A stretch of 45,924 nucleotides of DNA from Burkholderia sp. IMCC1007 (GCF_027257875.1 NZ_JAPVQY010000063.1:1-45924); one strand, 5' to 3'. Shown: positions 28,712 to 37,856, counted from the first letter of the stretch. Numbers and translations are program-made. Notes: generated by a model not told the origin, from the letters alone.

Positions 28712-30520
28712 TCAGTCGACAATCGGCGCGAGCTGAACGATTTTGCCGATGCAATACATAACACAATTGCGTACGTTTTCATTGTTATAGCTATATTGAT
28801 GATCGAACCCGTCCATACGAAACACAATTGGCGACTCTCCGCTCTTGGCTATCAGTTGCCCAGAACCCACCGGAACCGTGCCATCACCCGCGCTTCCGAT
28901 ATCGCCGGGCTTGCCTTCTTCGAGTCGGAATACAGCTTTTTGTTGGTTATGAGAAAGCGTCACCTTTCCCTGTAGGTTGTAATTTTTAGTAGTCAGACTA
29001 CTCAACGCCCACTCAAATTCAGCCCCAACATCGTCCTTGGTCGACCACGTGACGCTTCCATAAGAGACCTGATTTTTGTCCGCGCCGTAGTAAGCATAGG
29101 TTGCGTCGTGGCAATACAAACCCAGCATTTCGTGAAAATCGGACGCGGCTTCCAGATTTTGCTTATATCGTGCCAAATCGTCGACAAGCGCATCAGCGGC
29201 CGTTATCCCGCCTCGTCTATTGAGATCAGCCGGATTGATAAGCTTTGGATCGATCATTCCCCACCAAGCGTCGTTAGTGGTCTTTGAATAAATTTCCGAA
29301 TACGGATCGCCAATCGGAAGTGACGGCATCGTGGGCACTTGCTTTCCATATGCCGCACGCTTGAATCTCAGCCATCCGGGTTCATAGTGTTTCGTCGGAA
29401 GCAGTTCCAGCGGTCCGGGGGAGTTCGCCATCACGCACGTGATACTGGCTGCACTCCAGCCAACCACCACGGCGAGCCCGGCCGCCATAGGATCGAACCC
29501 GTGCACTTCCGTTCCTGCGCGAAAGCGTCGATAAACAATCGGTGCACCGCCTACGGGCTGAACCCCATGTACAACGCCCAAGATGGTGCCTGCACCTGCT
29601 TTTTCCGTTGTGCCTTCGCCCATCCCGGCAAGCTTCTGCGCAGCACGACGGCCCACTAGGCCACCCATCGAATGGGTCACGATAATGACCTTGCCGGTCG
29701 GCTTCCAATATTGCCCTTTGTTGTAATAGGCCAATATCTCGTTGATCCGGTTGATCAATTGATCTGCCGAATCCCCATTCGATGCCAGCCAGTTGTATCC
29801 GCAGGCCCACACCGGATAGTAGTAGTCGTCAAGGCGCATGAATTCATCATGCGTAAGCGGCTCAATTTTTACGCCTACCGGATTCCATTGCTTTCGAACG
29901 TCAACCGTTTCTTCCTTTCTGACATATTCGAACGTCTGCGCAACCTGCCAAATCGGCATGGGCTTTGGATCATCGGAAATATTCTCCGCATCCAGATACT
30001 GGTCGTTTAGCGCTAGCTCGAGTTCGGCAAGGAACGCGCCGTAACTTCCAAGGTGCACTTCGCCCCAGCCGCGCCGTTTGGCCTCTTTTTCGGTAAGCGT
30101 ATAAAGGCCCCGTGGTATTTTCACCGGCCCGCTATTGTCGACCTGTACAACATTCGGTCCCATCTGCTTCTGCCGTTCAGCCGCACTTTGCAGAAGACGA
30201 CGAAGCACCTCGATCAAGCTTCCCCCGATTCCGTTCGGCGGATACCAGGCTTTGTTATCTTTGCCGCCCGATTCCTCGGTTCCGCAAAGAAGCGTTCCCA
30301 TGATGCCGGGCACAAAGATGACCGGGATAACATGCGGCGGCGGAAGTTGACACAACGCCCGCACCGGGAACGACTCCGGACTCGTCACACTTTCGAAATA
30401 CGGGTCGCCATTCTCGTCAAATTGGAGCGGCACACGGCGACGTGCTTGCTTCAGCACGCGAGGCTGATCGTCCTTGCATTCAGCAGTGGTCATGTATTTT
30501 TTATCCGTAGCGAAGTTCAT
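28712..30520 (-). CDS. T6SS lipase effector, Tle4-like
   Basis: A 602-residue alpha/beta-hydrolase resembling the Tle4 (TplE) family of antibacterial phospholipase effectors. The oxyanion region is PVIFVPGIMGTLL (about 66-78). The nucleophile Ser284 lies in the elbow THSMGG (282-287). A likely acid and histidine are in GDGTVPVGSG (about 545-554) and MDGFDHQYS (His574). There is no signal peptide, as expected for a protein delivered by the T6SS spike. The assignment is supported by a Tli4-type immunity gene immediately downstream. The start at 30518-30520 overlaps the vgrG stop by four bases (ATGA); Met10 is an alternative. GC is clearly lower than in the chromosomal genes around it, suggesting acquisition. 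The gene is full length with no internal damage. Confidence 0.88.
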   Translation of the reverse strand: MNFATDKKYMTTAECKDDQPRVLKQARRRVPLQFDENGDPYFESVTSPESFPVRALCQLPPPHVIPVIFVPGIMGTLLCGTEESGGKDNKAWYPPNGIGGSLIEVLRRLLQSAAERQKQMGPNVVQVDNSGPVKIPRGLYTLTEKEAKRRGWGEVHLGSYGAFLAELELALNDQYLDAENISDDPKPMPIWQVAQTFEYVRKEETVDVRKQWNPVGVKIEPLTHDEFMRLDDYYYPVWACGYNWLASNGDSADQLINRINEILAYYNKGQYWKPTGKVIIVTHSMGGLVGRRAAQKLAGMGEGTTEKAGAGTILGVVHGVQPVGGAPIVYRRFRAGTEVHGFDPMAAGLAVVVGWSAASITCVMANSPGPLELLPTKHYEPGWLRFKRAAYGKQVPTMPSLPIGDPYSEIYSKTTNDAWWGMIDPKLINPADLNRRGGITAADALVDDLARYKQNLEAASDFHEMLGLYCHDATYAYYGADKNQVSYGSVTWSTKDDVGAEFEWALSSLTTKNYNLQGKVTLSHNQQKAVFRLEEGKPGDIGSAGDGTVPVGSGQLIAKSGESPIVFRMDGFDHQYSYNNENVRNCVMYCIGKIVQLAPIVD

Positions 30521-33177
30521 TCGACAGGGCGGAACGTGACAGGGCGAATCTCCGCGTCGCGCACGGTTTGCGTATTCGTCCCGTTCACCGCCGTCTTGCC
30601 TTGGTCGAGGACGCTACCGGCATCATCCAGCACCTTATGATTGATACCGACTCGCGGGCGACCGCCGCGCCCGACCGCTGCAAACTGTTCATCTGTCTGC
30701 GTGGACGATGCCGGCATGGGCGGCAAATCGATAGAGCCATCGCCACCAGTGACAGCCTCAAAGCCGCTCGATTCGATCCGATGTTCGCCCGTGGACGACG
30801 CTACAATTTTTCCTTGTTCAAGCTTGATCACCGCACCGTTGGTTCGCAGTTCGAGTTCCGGCGCTTCAAGAATCAGCTTCTTCAGCGAATAGAGATGCAA
30901 CTCTTCGGACGTACCGATTTCGCCTTTGCCTTGATGCGCCTGAATCGACAAGTCTCCCGAGCCGACGATCAGCTTCATCCCCGCCTTCGCGAAGGCGGAA
31001 AGCCCCTGCGCCGCACGCATCAGAATGCGACGACCGGCGCTTATGTTGGCATCCTGCGCCGCGACAGACTCGACATGACCGCCGGCAACGGTCAACACGT
31101 TTGCCGGGCTGGACACCGCCACACCTTCCGGCGCGGTGACGCCGATGGCTGCGGTGCCGCCGTCGTTCGCCCATTCACGAATGCCCGTCGTCAGCTTGTC
31201 TTGCGGACCGGTATCTGTTTCATACGCTTCATGCGTCGAGGACAGTTCGCTCAGGTTCTTCGCGATCGCCAACGCGAGTTCCAGTTGACCGACCAGTTCG
31301 GCCCGATCCAGTACGTGGCCCTTCGCCCCGTTTCGGGCGTCAGTTGAAAGCAGCATGCCGCGCGCGGCGCGGATCGCACCCGCCAGATCGGTGCGAAGTT
31401 CGAAGCCTTCGCCGCGCTTCTCCGACACGCCCTTGTCGCGAGGATGACCGATCCAGCCTTGATTCAGTTGAGTCTTCCCGTGTTCCGAAGATAGCTTCGT
31501 CTTTGTCTGCGCCGTCGTATCGTCGAATTGCAGTTCCCCATACCCACGTCCACCGATTTCCTTCGAACGGATGCCGTAGAGCGGCGCGTTATCAGGCAGA
31601 TTGCCGGCGCTGGAAAACTGCACGGGCGCGTGGCGCGCATCGAACAGGTTTGCCACGACGACGGGCTTGTCGGGGTCGTTCTGCATGAAAAGCACGAGCA
31701 CTTCGGAGCCGACGCGCGGCCAAAAGGCCGTTCCCGATTGTGCGTCGGCCCACGGCTGTGCCACGCGCACACGGGCCGAGTCGCGCAATGTGCCGCTGGC
31801 ACCGCTCGCGTAATGTTCGTCCTGTCGCGCGAACAGGAATTGCACGCCGATGCGCCCGTATTGATCGACATCGACTTCACCGTTACCGACGACACGGGCG
31901 CTAATCGGCCCAACAGACGGAACACACGACGCGTCCCACGTCGGCACGATCCGCGTCGACGCACGCACGCATTCGAAGCGGTTGACAATAGGACTCTCTT
32001 CTCCGATCTCGAATTTGCCTTTGCCAGGGGAGTTCGGAAGAAGACTGTTCCGCACGCGGGTTTCGATCCGCGTCAGCACAAAGCGCCGGTCTTCGGCCGC
32101 GTGTTCGTCAATCTCCGGATGACCGGACAGGGAAAAGACAGTGCCTGCGCCGCCGATGAAAGCACGAACGACACTTCGCCCCTCGAAGTGCTTCGCGCGC
32201 TGCGCAAGCGCGAGCTGGCGACGCTGTAGAACCTGCTCGTAGTGGTGGCGCGTATCTGCAATGTGCGGCGAGTCGTACCGGTATTCCGTCAGCGTTGCAG
32301 CAAGTGCCTTACCGTGCTCGCCCTGGTCCTGTGCTGTCGCGCCTTCGACCTGTTGCACGTCTGCGATTTGATAGTCGTGCGATGCCGCCATGACAGCAGC
32401 CGGCGCAATCTCGCGATAGGCTTCCCATTCGAAGATCGTGTCGTCGGGCTCGGTTGCGTCCGCGCGATGGAAACGCACGCGGCCCGCCGGATTCGCCCTC
32501 CATGCGCCGGCACGATCGACAAGATGCAACGTATGAATCGGTGCACCGTTTTCGATTGCGTGCGTGAAGTACCAACTGATTCCTTCCCGACGCCACAAGC
32601 GCGTCATGAAGGCAAGATCGCTTTCCTGCGCCTGCATCGTGAATTCGCGTCGGGGGTACGTTCCGAGCGCGCTTGTGTCGAGACGGAACGCTGCACCGAT
32701 CACCCGATTGCGGCTCGTGTGTTCGTGAATGATCGCGTGGGTGACGTCCACGATCGTGGCATCGCGGAAGACACGCCACGTCACGCGGCGATCGAGCAAT
32801 GAAAGGGCGTCCGTGCAGACAAACTCATAAAGAACGAACCCGCCATCGGACGCGAGCTGTCGCGCTTCGCAAACGATTGCGCACACGGTTCGTTCGGCGC
32901 CCGCGATGTCGCCTACCTGGAACGCAACCGGCGCGCCGATGAACGCTTTCAGCGGCATCGAAATGTCGCGCGATAGCGCTTGCAGGGTGAACCGAAGCGG
33001 CGCGCATATCCCTTCGCTTCCCGTCAGTTGATGCGGCAAGACCGCATTGCGGGCCAGCTTCATCGATCGGGCGAACTGCACTTGCAGCAACCGCCGCGAT
33101 TGCGTAAAGCCCGACAACAGCCGGTCAAAACTCGCGAACTGCGCCGCGACGGTGCGGACAAGTTCTGTTGGATTCAT
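30517..33177 (-). CDS. vgrG: VgrG, type VI secretion spike protein with DUF2345 domain
   Basis: An 886-residue spike protein. Residues about 30-400 are the gp27-like VgrG domain (RREGISWYFTHAIENG). Residues about 400-560 are the gp5-like OB fold (DVDQYGRIGVQFLFARQ; SGTAFWPRVGSEVLVLFMQ; RHAPVQFSSAGN). A DUF2345 beta-helix follows (GMKLIVGSGDLSIQAHQ; ELHLYSLKKLILEAPELEL). The last 70 residues form a Pro/Gly-poor tail without a recognisable toxin. It trimerises at the tip of the T6SS needle. The start ATG at 33175-33177 is 5' of the canonical sequence, without a strong ribosome-binding site. It heads the cassette vgrG-tle4-tli4-PAAR-trfB-like; no structural T6SS genes (tss) are in the window, so it must be served by an apparatus encoded elsewhere. 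Confidence 0.96.
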   Translation of the reverse strand: MNPTELVRTVAAQFASFDRLLSGFTQSRRLLQVQFARSMKLARNAVLPHQLTGSEGICAPLRFTLQALSRDISMPLKAFIGAPVAFQVGDIAGAERTVCAIVCEARQLASDGGFVLYEFVCTDALSLLDRRVTWRVFRDATIVDVTHAIIHEHTSRNRVIGAAFRLDTSALGTYPRREFTMQAQESDLAFMTRLWRREGISWYFTHAIENGAPIHTLHLVDRAGAWRANPAGRVRFHRADATEPDDTIFEWEAYREIAPAAVMAASHDYQIADVQQVEGATAQDQGEHGKALAATLTEYRYDSPHIADTRHHYEQVLQRRQLALAQRAKHFEGRSVVRAFIGGAGTVFSLSGHPEIDEHAAEDRRFVLTRIETRVRNSLLPNSPGKGKFEIGEESPIVNRFECVRASTRIVPTWDASCVPSVGPISARVVGNGEVDVDQYGRIGVQFLFARQDEHYASGASGTLRDSARVRVAQPWADAQSGTAFWPRVGSEVLVLFMQNDPDKPVVVANLFDARHAPVQFSSAGNLPDNAPLYGIRSKEIGGRGYGELQFDDTTAQTKTKLSSEHGKTQLNQGWIGHPRDKGVSEKRGEGFELRTDLAGAIRAARGMLLSTDARNGAKGHVLDRAELVGQLELALAIAKNLSELSSTHEAYETDTGPQDKLTTGIREWANDGGTAAIGVTAPEGVAVSSPANVLTVAGGHVESVAAQDANISAGRRILMRAAQGLSAFAKAGMKLIVGSGDLSIQAHQGKGEIGTSEELHLYSLKKLILEAPELELRTNGAVIKLEQGKIVASSTGEHRIESSGFEAVTGGDGSIDLPPMPASSTQTDEQFAAVGRGGRPRVGINHKVLDDAGSVLDQGKTAVNGTNTQTVRDAEIRPVTFRPVE

Positions 33178-33328
33178 TGTTGTTCGTGCTCTCAGGTTAC
33201 GACGGTCGCTTCTGCGTTGCAGCGGTGAAAATCACCCCGTTTGTCGAAACGCCGCGCCGGCCCTCGGTGATGCAGGCCATGCACCCGGAAGGGCACAGAA
33301 ACCGGTCGCCAGACCACCGAGGAGACCG

Positions 33329-33357
33329 ACCTTACGTTTTGCTTTCTGATCCGTCAA
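33329..33357 (-). promoter_or_regulatory. Possible vgrG promoter
   Basis: On the minus strand TTGACG (33352-33357) is followed after 17 bases by TAAGGT (33329-33334), a fair sigma-70 -35/-10 pair. It lies about 150 bases upstream of the vgrG start. This is only a consensus match. Confidence 0.3.
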
Positions 33358-33655
33358 TGCAATCATCCCAAACCGGTGGCGATTGACAGTCCGTCCGCGC
33401 GCGGAACCGTTCTCGCACTAGGGGCGCGGCTGAAAACATGATTGTTAACGATTGCAACGGATGGACATCGCTTGCGTGCAGCGGGCGGGTGTTGCCGGCT
33501 CAGGTGCGAGGCGCGGCCCGGTCGTTCCTCGGACCCAGTTGCTGCGTGATCCGCGGGCGCATTCTTCGGCGCCCCAACCAGTCTTTTTTCGAAAACGTCT
33601 CTAAGGAAAACCCTAGTCCACCCTTTGCCGGGCATTGTAGACAGCCGGATTTCGA

Positions 33656-33680
33656 CCGGTTTCGCCGGCCCTGAAACCGG
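33656..33680. repeat. Inverted repeat CCGGTTTC-N9-GAAACCGG
   Basis: A perfect 8-bp inverted repeat (33656-33663 and 33673-33680) with a 9-base loop. No T-run follows on either strand, so it is not an ordinary terminator. It might be an operator or a leftover of a former intergenic region. Confidence 0.4.
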
Positions 33681-33749
33681 CCGCAGCGTTTCCGTCCACG
33701 CCTCAGCCCGCTCATCACACTCCCTTACCCAGCAAGCCTCCCGGCCCGC

Positions 33750-33770
33750 ATACCTAGCCAAACCAGGTAT
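33750..33770. promoter_or_regulatory. Second ATACCT/AGGTAT inverted repeat upstream of catB
   Basis: ATACCT at 33750-33755 is matched by AGGTAT at 33765-33770 with nine bases between. It shares both half-sites with the tighter palindrome at 33809-33823 but has a wider spacer. It may be an auxiliary site for the same LysR-type regulator. The 59-bp distance between the left ends is not an exact multiple of a helical turn. Confidence 0.4.
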
Positions 33771-33808
33771 GGCGCACCGCAATATTCCGTGCCTTCACCC
33801 GAATTTCA

Positions 33809-33823
33809 ATACCTGTCAGGTAT
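33809..33823. promoter_or_regulatory. LysR-type operator (ATAC-N7-GTAT) for the cat operon
   Basis: ATACCTGTCAGGTAT is a perfect 7-1-7 palindrome and fits ATAC-N7-GTAT, the recognition-site form known for CatR/CatM/BenM-type LysR regulators that respond to cis,cis-muconate or benzoate. It ends 21 bp upstream of the -35 element, where a recognition site is expected. The regulator gene itself is not in the window. Confidence 0.65.
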
Positions 33824-33844
33824 CAAAAAACACGCCCAAAAGTA

Positions 33845-33875
33845 TTGGACGGTCCATTTCCCCGCCGCGTATAAA
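33845..33875 (+). promoter_or_regulatory. Likely catB promoter
   Basis: TTGGAC (33845-33850) and TATAAA (33870-33875) form a plausible -35/-10 pair with a 19-bp spacer. The overlong spacer is compatible with dependence on an activator. Transcription would begin near 33882, so the ATG at 33884 would be almost leaderless and the ATG at 33911 is the more likely start. Confidence 0.45.
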
Positions 33876-33910
33876 TCCGTCCCATGAACTCCCCACTTGC
33901 AGCGTGCCCC

Positions 33911-35047
33911 ATGTCCTCAGCCACCATCGAACGCATTGAAACCCGCCTCGTCGATCTGCCGACGATCCGTCCGCACAAGCTGTCGGTTGCCACGATGCAT
34001 GGCCAGACGCTGATGCTCGTGAAGGTGACCTGCAGCGACGGCGTGACCGGCGTCGGCGAAGGCACGACGATCGCCGGAATGGCCTACGGCCCGGAAAGCC
34101 CCGAGGCGATGAAGCTCGCGATCGACGCGTATCTCGCACCGGCGATCATCGGCCACGATGCGACGCGCATCCAGGCGCTGATGGCCTTCCTCGGCAAGCT
34201 CGCGAAGGTCAATCACTTCGCGAAGAGCGCGCTCGAAACCGCGCTGCTCGACGCGCACGGCAAGCGCCTCGGCGTGCCGGTCAGCGAACTGCTCGGCGGC
34301 CGCCGGCGCGATCGGCTGCCGGTCGCATGGACGCTCGCCTCGGGCAACACGGCGACCGATATCGCCGAAGCCGAACGGATGCTCGAGCTGCGCCGCCACA
34401 ACGTGTTCAAGCTGAAGATCGGCGCGAAGGCGCTCGACGCGGACATCCGGCACGTGGCCGAGATCAAGCGCGCGGTGGGCGATCGTGCATCGGTGCGCGT
34501 GGACGTGAACATGGCATGGAGCGAAACACAGGCCGCACGCGCGATTCCGGCGCTGGCCGATGCGGGCTGCGAACTGGTGGAACAGCCGGTGGCGTCGGCG
34601 GCAGCGCTCGCGCGGCTGATGCGCCGTTTCCCGGTCGCGCTGATGGCCGATGAAATCCTGCAGGGGCCGGACAGCGCGTTCGAGATCGCGAAGCAGAACG
34701 GCGCGGACGTGTTCGCGATCAAGATCGAGCAGAGCGGCGGCCTGTTCGCCGCGCAACGCGTGGCCGCGATCGCGGACGCGGCCGGCATCGAGCTGTACGG
34801 CGGCACGATGCTCGAAGGCGCGTTCAGCACGGTCGCGTCCGCACACCTGTTCGCGAGCTTCGCGAACCTGCAGTGGGGCACCGAACTGTTCGGACCACTA
34901 CTGATCACCGAAGAGATCCTCACGGCGCCGCTGGACTACAGCGATTTCGAGCTGACCGTGCCGACGGGCCCTGGCCTCGGCATCGAACTCGACGAAGCGA
35001 AGGTCGCGCGCTTCACCCGCGACGGGCTGACGAAAGCCTCCCGCTAA
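33911..35047 (+). CDS. catB: Muconate cycloisomerase
   Basis: Converts cis,cis-muconate to (+)-muconolactone in the catechol ortho-cleavage branch. 378 residues of the enolase superfamily, MLE subgroup. The lysine pair is in FKLKIG, metal ligands are in VRVDVNMAW (Asp), LVEQPV (Glu) and LMADEIL (Asp), and the second catalytic lysine is in FAIKIEQSGG. Starting at 33911 places the second lysine of FKLKIG at residue 169, the number I recall for the catalytic lysine of the Pseudomonas enzyme; this supports the internal ATG over the one at 33884, which is nearly leaderless. It is the first gene of a catBCA-benABCD string and is preceded by a LysR-type operator. It might be a chloromuconate cycloisomerase, but its catC/catA neighbours favour the unsubstituted pathway. 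Confidence 0.94.
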   Translation: MSSATIERIETRLVDLPTIRPHKLSVATMHGQTLMLVKVTCSDGVTGVGEGTTIAGMAYGPESPEAMKLAIDAYLAPAIIGHDATRIQALMAFLGKLAKVNHFAKSALETALLDAHGKRLGVPVSELLGGRRRDRLPVAWTLASGNTATDIAEAERMLELRRHNVFKLKIGAKALDADIRHVAEIKRAVGDRASVRVDVNMAWSETQAARAIPALADAGCELVEQPVASAAALARLMRRFPVALMADEILQGPDSAFEIAKQNGADVFAIKIEQSGGLFAAQRVAAIADAAGIELYGGTMLEGAFSTVASAHLFASFANLQWGTELFGPLLITEEILTAPLDYSDFELTVPTGPGLGIELDEAKVARFTRDGLTKASR

Positions 35048-35071
35048 CCGATACCGTATCAGGACATCACG

Positions 35072-35362
35072 ATGCTTTTCCACGTACGCATGGACGTCAA
35101 CATCCCGGTCGACATGCCGGCCGCGGTGGCTGACGAAATCAAGGCCCGCGAGAAGGCGTATTCGCAGGATCTGCAGCGCAGCGGCAAGTGGCGCCATATC
35201 TGGCGCATCGCCGGCGAATACGCGAACTACAGCGTGTTCGACGTGTCGGGCAACGCCGAGCTGCACGAGATCCTGACCGGCCTGCCGCTGTTCCCGTACA
35301 TGAAGATTTCGGTGACGCCGTTGTGTCGCCACCCGTCGTCGATACACGACGGCGACGTTTGA
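35072..35362 (+). CDS. catC: Muconolactone delta-isomerase
   Basis: Moves the double bond of muconolactone to give 3-oxoadipate enol-lactone. 96 residues, the normal size for this small ferredoxin-like decamer. MLFHVRMDVNIP, EKAYSQDLQRSGKW, WRIAGEYANYSVFDV and LPLFPYMKISVTPL are all family-typical. It begins 24 bp after catB with a weak AGGA site, and catA follows 73 bp later. Together they form the core of the catechol branch. Confidence 0.96.
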   Translation: MLFHVRMDVNIPVDMPAAVADEIKAREKAYSQDLQRSGKWRHIWRIAGEYANYSVFDVSGNAELHEILTGLPLFPYMKISVTPLCRHPSSIHDGDV

Positions 35363-35435
35363 GCCACGGAGCCGTCGTTTTCCGACAGCGAACACTCCGG
35401 GTCACCTTTCCCCCAATACACGTGGAGACACCATC

Positions 35436-36380
35436 ATGAGCGTCAAAGTTTTCGATACCAAGGAAGTGCAGGATCTGCTGAAGGCCGCGGCGAACGCCGG
35501 TGCGGACGGCACGAAGGTCGGCAACGGGCGCACGCAGCAGGTCGTGCTGCGCCTGCTCGGCGACCTGTTCAAGGCGATCGACGATCTCGACATCACGCCC
35601 GACGAAGTATGGGCCGGCGTGAACTACCTGAACAAGCTCGGCCAGGACGGCGAGGCGGCGCTGCTCGCCGCCGGCCTCGGTCTCGAGAAGTTTCTCGACA
35701 TCCGGATGGACGCGGAGGACGAAGCGCTCGGCCTCGACGGCGGCACGCCGCGCACGATCGAAGGCCCGCTGTACGTGGCCGGTGCGCCGGTGCGCGACGG
35801 CGTCGCGAAGATCGACCTCGATGCGGACGACGGCGCAGGCCCGCTCGTGATCCACGGCACGGTCACCGGCGTCGACGGCAAGCCGGTGGCCGGCGCGCTG
35901 GTCGAGTGCTGGCACGCGAACTCGCACGGCTTCTACTCGCACTTCGACCCGACCGGCAAGCAGAGCGAGTTCAACCTGCGCGGCGCGGTGAAGACGGGCG
36001 CGGACGGCAAGTACGAATTCCGCACGCTGATGCCGGTCGGCTACGGCTGCCCGCCGCAGGGTGCGACGCAGCAGCTGCTGGACCGCCTCGGCCGCCACGG
36101 CAACCGCCCGGCGCACGTGCACTTCTTCGTGACGAGCGACGATCACCGCAAGCTGACGACGCAGTTCAACATCGACGGCGACCCGCTGATCTGGGATGAC
36201 TTCGCGTATGCGACGCGCGAGGAGCTGATCCCGCCCGTCACCGAGAAGACCGGTGGCGCCGCGCTCGGCCTGAAGGCCGACGCGTACCAGGACATCGAGT
36301 TCAACTTCGTCCTGACGCCGCGCGTGCAGGGCAAGGACAACCAGATCGTCGAACGCCTGCGCGCTTCCGCCACGGCATAA
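35436..36380 (+). CDS. catA: Catechol 1,2-dioxygenase
   Basis: Intradiol ring cleavage of catechol to cis,cis-muconate, using non-haem Fe(III). 314 residues, standard length. Iron ligands are visible: Tyr167 in HGFYSHF, Tyr203 in MPVGYGCPP, and His227 and His229 in RPAHVHFF. The N-terminal helical domain (residues about 5-100) is the dimerisation and lipid-binding zipper. The start ATG is well placed after GTGGAG. It lies between catC and benA, separated from benA by 117 bp that include a strong hairpin. Confidence 0.96.
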   Translation: MSVKVFDTKEVQDLLKAAANAGADGTKVGNGRTQQVVLRLLGDLFKAIDDLDITPDEVWAGVNYLNKLGQDGEAALLAAGLGLEKFLDIRMDAEDEALGLDGGTPRTIEGPLYVAGAPVRDGVAKIDLDADDGAGPLVIHGTVTGVDGKPVAGALVECWHANSHGFYSHFDPTGKQSEFNLRGAVKTGADGKYEFRTLMPVGYGCPPQGATQQLLDRLGRHGNRPAHVHFFVTSDDHRKLTTQFNIDGDPLIWDDFAYATREELIPPVTEKTGGAALGLKADAYQDIEFNFVLTPRVQGKDNQIVERLRASATA

Positions 36381-36390
36381 CCGCCCGCCG

Positions 36391-36420
36391 GCAGCGGCGG
36401 CGCGCATGTACCGCCGCTGC
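36391..36420 (+). terminator. Hairpin between catA and benA
   Basis: GCAGCGGCGG (36391-36400) pairs perfectly with CCGCCGCTGC (36411-36420) around a 10-base loop. No U-run follows, so it is not a canonical terminator. It could partly end transcripts after catA or stabilise the catBCA message relative to ben. Confidence 0.4.
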
Positions 36421-36497
36421 CTGCCGGTCCCCCAGATTCAAGCGATACCGATGCGAGCGTGCTTGCAGGACCCGTCACGCGCGCAGGAGGAACCAAC

Positions 36498-37856
36498 ATG
36501 TCCGCCACGATCGACCACACCACCGAACTGGACCACCTGCTCGCGACCGCCGTGCAGGACGACAAGGAGGCCGGCATCTTCCGCTGCCGCCGCGACATCT
36601 TCACGAACGAGGAACTGTACGAGCTCGAGATGAAGCACATCTTCGAGAGCAACTGGGTCTACCTCGCGCACGAAAGCCAGATTCCGAACAACAACGACTA
36701 TTACACGACGTGGATCGGCCGCCAGCCGGTCGTCATCACGCGTGACAAGACGGGCGAGCTGCACGCGGTGATCAATGCGTGCGCGCACAAGGGCGCGATG
36801 CTGTGCCGCCGCAAGCACGGCAACAAGGGCAGCTTCACGTGCCCGTTCCACGGCTGGACCTTCTCGAATACCGGCAAGCTGTTGAAGGTGAAGGACGAGA
36901 AGACGACCGAGTATCCGGTGCAGTTCAACACGCACGGCTCGCACGACCTGAAGAAGGTCGCCCGCTTCGAGAACTATCGCGGCTTCCTGTTCGGCAGCCT
37001 CAGCGCCGACGTGCAGCCGCTGGAAGAGTATCTCGGCGAAGCGCGCGTGATCATCGACCAGATCGTCGACCAGGCGCCGCATGGCCTCGAAGTGCTGCGC
37101 GGCAATTCGTCCTACATCTACGAAGGCAACTGGAAGATGCAGATGGAGAACGGTTGCGACGGCTATCACGTGAGCACCGTGCACTGGAACTACGCGGCGA
37201 CGATGGGCCGCCGCAAGGAGGACGGCACCAAGGCGGTCGACGCGAACAGCTGGAGCAAGTCGGTCGCGGGCGTGTACGGCTTCGACAACGGTCACATCCT
37301 GCTGTGGACCAAGACGATGAACCCGGAAGTGCGGCCCGTGTACCAGCATCGTGACGAGATCAAGGCGCGCGTGGGCGAAGTGCAGGCCGACTTCATCGTG
37401 AACCAGACGCGCAACCTGTGCGTGTACCCGAACGTTTTCCTGATGGACCAGTTCAGCACGCAGATTCGCGTGGTGCGCCCGCTCGGCGTCGACAAGACCG
37501 AAGTCAGCATCTTCTGCTTCGCGCCGAAGGGCGAGAGCGAAGCCGACCGCACGACGCGGATCCGCCAGTACGAGGACTTCTTCAACGTGACCGGCATGGG
37601 CACGGCCGACGACCTCGAGGAATTCCGCGCGTGCCAGGCCGGTTATGCGGGCATCACGGCGATGTGGAACGACCTGTCGCGCGGTGCGCCGCTGTGGATC
37701 GACGGGCCGGACGAGAACGCGAAGAAGATGGGGCTGAACCCGCGCATCTCCGGCGAGCGCAGCGAAGACGAAGGGCTGTTCGTGTGCCAGCACGAACACT
37801 GGGTGCACGTGATGCGCGATGCACTGAAGAAGGAACGCGGGGAGGCAGCAGCATGA
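36498..37856 (+). CDS. benA: Benzoate 1,2-dioxygenase, large (alpha) subunit
   Basis: Catalytic alpha subunit that dihydroxylates benzoate to the cis-diol. 452 residues. The Rieske centre is Cys95-x-His97 and Cys115-x2-His118 (CAHKGAMLC; CPFHGW). The mononuclear iron site lies in the C-terminal domain, beginning QMENGCDGYHVSTVHWNY. Start chosen at 36498 because AGGAGG lies seven bases upstream; an in-frame ATG at 36459 has no site. The stop overlaps benB by four bases. Substrate-range neighbours such as toluate (XylX) or anthranilate (AntA) enzymes are the alternatives; linkage to cat genes and the benD type favour benzoate. Confidence 0.94.
   Translation: MSATIDHTTELDHLLATAVQDDKEAGIFRCRRDIFTNEELYELEMKHIFESNWVYLAHESQIPNNNDYYTTWIGRQPVVITRDKTGELHAVINACAHKGAMLCRRKHGNKGSFTCPFHGWTFSNTGKLLKVKDEKTTEYPVQFNTHGSHDLKKVARFENYRGFLFGSLSADVQPLEEYLGEARVIIDQIVDQAPHGLEVLRGNSSYIYEGNWKMQMENGCDGYHVSTVHWNYAATMGRRKEDGTKAVDANSWSKSVAGVYGFDNGHILLWTKTMNPEVRPVYQHRDEIKARVGEVQADFIVNQTRNLCVYPNVFLMDQFSTQIRVVRPLGVDKTEVSIFCFAPKGESEADRTTRIRQYEDFFNVTGMGTADDLEEFRACQAGYAGITAMWNDLSRGAPLWIDGPDENAKKMGLNPRISGERSEDEGLFVCQHEHWVHVMRDALKKERGEAAA

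Larger units (their letters stand above)
33178..33883. other. 706-bp region between vgrG and catB
   Basis: No convincing gene lies here. The longest frame (33363-33782, minus) has no ribosome-binding site and no recognisable motif. The right end (33750-33883) is the catB regulatory region with operator-like repeats and a promoter. The left end probably holds the vgrG promoter. The middle contains an inverted repeat at 33656-33680. A divergently transcribed catR-type LysR regulator, which often sits next to catB, is not present. Confidence 0.65.

Noticed and set aside
33363..33782. 139-residue minus-strand frame between vgrG and catB
   Set aside because: No ribosome-binding site, no recognisable motif and no resemblance to a LysR regulator or T6SS protein.
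33884..33910. Start of catB at the first ATG (33884)
   Set aside because: It would be nearly leaderless given the TATAAA at 33870-33875, and the internal ATG gives the family-typical length and lysine position.
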